Below, in pieces: positions 60,711 to 64,000 of a DNA stretch of 64,000 nucleotides. The stretch is taken from assembly GCF_018688375.1 (NCBI RefSeq), contig NZ_CP061318.1:186001-250000 (forward strand), written 5' to 3'. Made by a program: the position numbers and the translations under genes. Each line of letters begins with the position of its first letter. The stretch's first letter is position 1. A model generated the notes under the pieces. It was not told the origin of the DNA. It searched no databases and saw only the letters and a program-made list of their open reading frames with translations. This stretch comes from Polynucleobacter sp. AP-Ainpum-60-G11 (lineage in GTDB: Bacteria > Pseudomonadota > Gammaproteobacteria > Burkholderiales > Burkholderiaceae).

Positions 60711-61535
60711 TTAAATCCACTCAAAGGCATTATTTTTTCTGAGTCCATGTATAGACATCCCATGCCCTTTCACCTCATTTCGGCTAGCTTCTGCTTGGTG
60801 TTTTTTTGCTTGAATCTTGGCTAGCTTTCTCTGCATCAAGCTTTGATTTAGTAGTTTGTAGTTGTAGCGATTGGCCAGACCATCTTTTTCTGCGAGCCCT
60901 CTTTCTTGCTTCATTGCAGTTTGGGTAATCGAGCCGAAGTGGTGTAACCACGACGCACCAGTAATCGCAGTTTGAATATTAGACTTCTTGAGTTCATTGA
61001 AGAACAGGGTATCTTCATAACCGAGGAGTTTGGGAATTGGTTGAAAATAACCTACATCCATCCAGACCGAGTTATGAATAGCGAGGCATACCGCATGCTT
61101 GCTGCCAAAGCGGTGCACATTCTTCATTTCTGAGCTAGCTTTTAAATTAAATGCTTCAAAGTCATAATCAAGTGGCCCCTCAATTAATGCTGGACTAATG
61201 ACCTTGAGATTTTTAGACTCTGCAGCATGGATGAGATTCTCAATCCACAATGGTGATACCAGAACATCATTGTTCATGATGATGCTCCATTCGCTTTGTA
61301 GTGCTAGCGCACCTTGATTCCAAGCAGTTCCACACCCTAAATTGCTGGAATTAAAGATTCTTCCGCCTAAAGGTAGGGTAGAGAGATAGTCACGTGTACC
61401 ATCGGTCGAGTGGTTATCTACCACTATGAGCCTGTCTAGCGGGGTGCCATGCTTCACCATGCTGTCAATACACATTTTTGTGTACGCAACTGAGTTGTAG
61501 CAAGCAAACGTAAGACTATATTTATTCGGATTCAC
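60711..61535 (-). CDS. Glycosyltransferase family 2-like
   Basis: A 274-aa GT-A enzyme: YSLTFACYNSVAYTKMC, VVDNHSTDGTRDYL, CGTAWNQGALAL and IMNNDVLV (acidic/metal region), then FFNELKKSN and WLHHFGS. Donor and acceptor unknown. Its stop codon is directly next to the stop of the convergent GT4-like gene. A Lys/Arg-rich C-terminal tail (residues 235-270) is atypical. Confidence 0.85.
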   Translation of the reverse strand: MNPNKYSLTFACYNSVAYTKMCIDSMVKHGTPLDRLIVVDNHSTDGTRDYLSTLPLGGRIFNSSNLGCGTAWNQGALALQSEWSIIMNNDVLVSPLWIENLIHAAESKNLKVISPALIEGPLDYDFEAFNLKASSEMKNVHRFGSKHAVCLAIHNSVWMDVGYFQPIPKLLGYEDTLFFNELKKSNIQTAITGASWLHHFGSITQTAMKQERGLAEKDGLANRYNYKLLNQSLMQRKLAKIQAKKHQAEASRNEVKGHGMSIHGLRKNNAFEWI

Positions 61536-61587
61536 GATATTTAACTTTTTAGTATTTAGGTCTTATTTTATGCAGTTTTTAATCTAA

Positions 61588-61613
61588 AATTGATAAACTT
61601 TTTGGTATCAATT
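61588..61613. promoter_or_regulatory. Operator-like inverted repeat upstream of rfbB
   Basis: AATTGATA (61588-61595) and TATCAATT (61606-61613) are perfect 8-bp arms 10 bp apart. A -10-like TATAAC (61629-61634) is only 8 nt before the ATG, so a leaderless start is possible. It lies in the 107-bp divergent gap between the GT2-like gene and rfbB. Confidence 0.45.
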
Positions 61614-61642
61614 GCGGATTAACTCTAATATAACGGCGCACA

Positions 61643-62701
61643 ATGATCTTAGTAACCGGTGGTGCAGGCTTTATTGGTGGAAACTTTGTGCTCGATTGGT
61701 TAAAAGTCCCTGGTAACGAGGGCGTCATCAATCTCGATAAGCTGACCTATGCTGGTAATTTAGCCACGCTAGAGTCCTTAAATGATGATCCGCGCCATGT
61801 CTTTGTGCATGGCGATATTGGCGATAAAGATTTGGTTGCTAGATTGCTTAAAGATCATCAACCTCGCGCGATAGTGAATTTTGCTGCTGAGAGCCATGTG
61901 GATCGATCGATCCATGGACCCGCTGAATTTGTTGCTACCAATATCGTAGGCACATTCAACCTACTTGAGTGTGCCCGTGAATATTGGAATGGTTTAGATG
62001 AGTCCGCCAAGAAAGCCTTCCGCTTTCATCATGTATCAACTGATGAGGTTTATGGCTCGCTGTCTGCCACTGACCCCGCTTTTACGGAAACCAATTCCTA
62101 TGAACCGAATAGCCCTTACTCCGCATCCAAGGCAGCCTCTGATCACTTAGTGCGCGCCTGGTTTCATACCTATGGTTTCCCGGTTGTCACAACCAATTGC
62201 TCCAATAACTATGGTCCATATCATTTCCCAGAGAAGTTGATTCCTTTAGTGATTCTCAATGCACTGAATAGCAAGCCATTGCCTATTTATGGCGATGGTC
62301 AGCAAATTCGTGATTGGCTTTATGTGGGCGATCATTGCTCCGCGATTCGTGAAGTATTGGCTAAAGGTGCATTGGGCGAGACCTACAACATTGGTGGCTG
62401 GAATGAAAAAGCCAATATTGATGTTGTTAAAACTATCTGCGCAATTCTGGATGAGCTGAAGCCGCGTGCCGATGGTAAATCATATGTTGATCAAATTACC
62501 TACGTTAAAGATCGCCCTGGGCATGATCGTCGCTATGCTATTGATGCAAGTAAAATTGAGCGTGAGCTCGGCTGGCGACCTGCTGAGACTTTCGATACCG
62601 GTATTCGTAAAACAGTGCAATGGTATTTAGATAATCCAGCTTGGGTAGAGGGCGTCGTCAGTGGCTCTTATCGCGACTGGTTACAAAAGCAGTACAACTA
62701 A
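61643..62701 (+). CDS. rfbB: dTDP-glucose 4,6-dehydratase
   Basis: Second step of dTDP-L-rhamnose synthesis. [15 protein letters not shown] (NAD motif), [21 protein letters not shown] and [15 protein letters not shown] (Tyr/Lys) are complete; length 352 aa. First gene of the rfbBDA run. No ribosome binding site is visible. Confidence 0.97.
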   Translation: MILVTGGAGFIGGNFVLDWLKVPGNEGVINLDKLTYAGNLATLESLNDDPRHVFVHGDIGDKDLVARLLKDHQPRAIVNFAAESHVDRSIHGPAEFVATNIVGTFNLLECAREYWNGLDESAKKAFRFHHVSTDEVYGSLSATDPAFTETNSYEPNSPYSASKAASDHLVRAWFHTYGFPVVTTNCSNNYGPYHFPEKLIPLVILNALNSKPLPIYGDGQQIRDWLYVGDHCSAIREVLAKGALGETYNIGGWNEKANIDVVKTICAILDELKPRADGKSYVDQITYVKDRPGHDRRYAIDASKIERELGWRPAETFDTGIRKTVQWYLDNPAWVEGVVSGSYRDWLQKQYN

Positions 62702-62717
62702 GACTGCTTTCATCTCT

Positions 62718-63680
62718 ATGAATATTCTGGTGTTCGGTAAGGATGGTCAACTAGGTAAAGCGTTTCATGTTTTGCTCGATTCACTCTTGCCTGCTTTGGC
62801 AGATAAGCCAAATATCCAATACTTAGGCCGCCCTGACTGCGAGCTTGCTGATGCGACTGCATTAAGCGCTCTCTTAAATCAATTGCAGCCCAAGCTGATT
62901 ATTAATGCTTCAGCATATACGGCGGTTGATAAGGCTGAGAGCGATATGGATCAAGCCTTTGCCATTAATGCAAAAGCCCCTGAAATCATGGCGCAATATG
63001 CCTCAAGCCATGGTGCCACCTTGTTGCACTACTCGACAGATTATGTCTTTGATGGTGAGAAATACGGCTATTACCTGGAAGACGATATACGTAACCCTTT
63101 AGGGGTTTATGGAAAAAGTAAGGCCGCCGGTGAAGAGGCAATTGCCAGAATCTTTGCTAGTAATGACGGTAGCGGCCAATATGCCATCTTCAGAACCAGT
63201 TGGGTATATGGAGATGGTGGCAATTTTATTCGGACTATCTTGCGACTGGCCAAGGATCGTGAAGAACTCAAGATCATTGACGATCAGTATGGCGTTCCCA
63301 CTAGTGCCACCTGGTTAGCGCAAGTGAGTTTGGATTTTGTCGCAGATGGCAAGCTGAAGATCAAAGAATTTCCTTCTGGCATTTACCATGCCGTTCCTGC
63401 GGGTGAAACTACCTGGCATGGTTTGGCAACTTTGGCAGTACAAGCGGCTTTAGAGACGGGGACGTCCTTGAAAGCGGTGCCGAGTGTAATTAAGCCAATT
63501 CCTGCGGTGGAATACCCATTGCCGGCTCCTAGGCCTATGAATTCAAGGATGTCGACGGACAAACTCGGTCAAGTCTTGAGGGGCTGCGGCGATATGTCAA
63601 AATTACAGCTACTCAATCAGCCTTGGGATATTGCCGTTAAGGCGTATGTCTCCAATTTGGCTAAAGATGGTCTTATCTAG
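62718..63680 (+). CDS. rfbD: dTDP-4-dehydrorhamnose reductase
   Basis: Last step of dTDP-L-rhamnose synthesis. [15 protein letters not shown] (nucleotide motif), [24 protein letters not shown] and [12 protein letters not shown] (Tyr/Lys) are visible; 320 aa. The ATG at 62718 fits the family; the frame is open further to 62661 inside rfbB without family sequence. rfbA follows after 10 nt. Confidence 0.95.
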   Translation: MNILVFGKDGQLGKAFHVLLDSLLPALADKPNIQYLGRPDCELADATALSALLNQLQPKLIINASAYTAVDKAESDMDQAFAINAKAPEIMAQYASSHGATLLHYSTDYVFDGEKYGYYLEDDIRNPLGVYGKSKAAGEEAIARIFASNDGSGQYAIFRTSWVYGDGGNFIRTILRLAKDREELKIIDDQYGVPTSATWLAQVSLDFVADGKLKIKEFPSGIYHAVPAGETTWHGLATLAVQAALETGTSLKAVPSVIKPIPAVEYPLPAPRPMNSRMSTDKLGQVLRGCGDMSKLQLLNQPWDIAVKAYVSNLAKDGLI

Positions 63681-63690
63681 AAAGCATCCT

Positions 63691-64000
63691 ATGGCAGTAA
63701 ATCAGATGAATCGCAAAGGTATTATTTTGGCTGGTGGATCTGGTACTCGTTTGTACCCAGTTACCCAGGCTGTTTCTAAGCAGCTGATGCCCGTCTATGA
63801 CAAGCCGATGGTGTACTACCCTTTAACAACCTTGATGCTTGCAGGCATTCGGGATATCTTATTAATTTCTACGCCTCATGACACGCCACGTTTTTCAGAG
63901 TTATTGGGCGATGGTTCGCAATGGGGTTTAAATATTGAGTATTGCGTGCAGCCATCCCCCGATGGTTTGGCGCAGGCATTTACTTTAGGAAAAAACTTTA
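63691..64000 (+). CDS. rfbA: Glucose-1-phosphate thymidylyltransferase, 3' end outside window
   Basis: First step of dTDP-L-rhamnose synthesis. The nucleotidyltransferase signature [16 protein letters not shown] and [17 protein letters not shown] is present, then [14 protein letters not shown], in an open frame to the window end (103 codons seen of about 290). Start is ATG at 63691; a second in-frame ATG at 63706 is closer to the family start. Confidence 0.95.
   Translation, partial: MAVNQMNRKGIILAGGSGTRLYPVTQAVSKQLMPVYDKPMVYYPLTTLMLAGIRDILLISTPHDTPRFSELLGDGSQWGLNIEYCVQPSPDGLAQAFTLGKNF

Overview
The window looks like core chromosome of a betaproteobacterium in the Burkholderiales, most likely a freshwater Polynucleobacter. 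This is judged from gene order and protein character, not from a search. Intergenic gaps are short, many stops and starts overlap by 4 bp, and familiar Burkholderiales gene neighbourhoods follow one another. No rRNA, tRNA, CRISPR array, phage or insertion sequence was recognised.

Region by region: (1) 1-6.2 kb carries obgE (5' end outside the window), a short proB, a CNP1-like lipoprotein with rppH, then proS converging on ffh. (2) 6.2-13.2 kb has a YpjD-like membrane protein, an ampD fused to a zinc-finger/membrane module, and nrdAB behind a promoter with two well-spaced NrdR-box-like sites. A Lys/Ala/Pro-rich histone H1-like gene follows, whose C-terminal tail lies in the -1 frame after an A9 run. 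(3) 13.2-19 kb, minus strand: PfkB kinase, a fused PrmA-DUF3426 gene, accC, accB, aroQ and a TlpA-type thioredoxin. (4) 19-27.6 kb: mpl-fabG-RNB nuclease-TonB-like, aroE-mtgA, pyrF, corA. (5) 27.6-37.4 kb: thiL-pgpA-pncC (4-bp overlaps), maeB, an orphan barstar-family gene, rsmE, tkt, gap, fur. (6) 37.4-53.3 kb: bamE, dapB, leuS-lptE-holA-proA-hemJ-like, an RlmL-like methyltransferase, a 56-aa rubredoxin, hemL, apaH, phrB, and yqgE-ruvX-pyrR-pyrB. (7) 53.3 kb to the end: a mosaic surface-polysaccharide locus with changing strands, containing glycosyltransferases, a methyltransferase, an RgpF-like protein, galE, a Wzy/WaaL-like membrane protein and rfbBDA (rfbA runs off the end).

Functionally most of the window is housekeeping: translation, deoxynucleotide supply, fatty acid, proline, pyrimidine and haem synthesis, peptidoglycan recycling and outer-membrane assembly. 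The last 10.7 kb is the accessory part and probably builds a strain-specific, rhamnose- and galactose-containing glycan.

The points most worth a second look are the histone-like gene with a slippery A AAA AAG heptamer directly before its stop and the rest of its tail intact in the -1 frame; the PrmA-DUF3426 fusion; the AmpD fusion; the tandem NrdR-type sites; the palindrome pair ahead of the orphan barstar gene; and strong hairpins overlapping stop codons at most convergent gene ends. I did not find a clear new multi-gene system.
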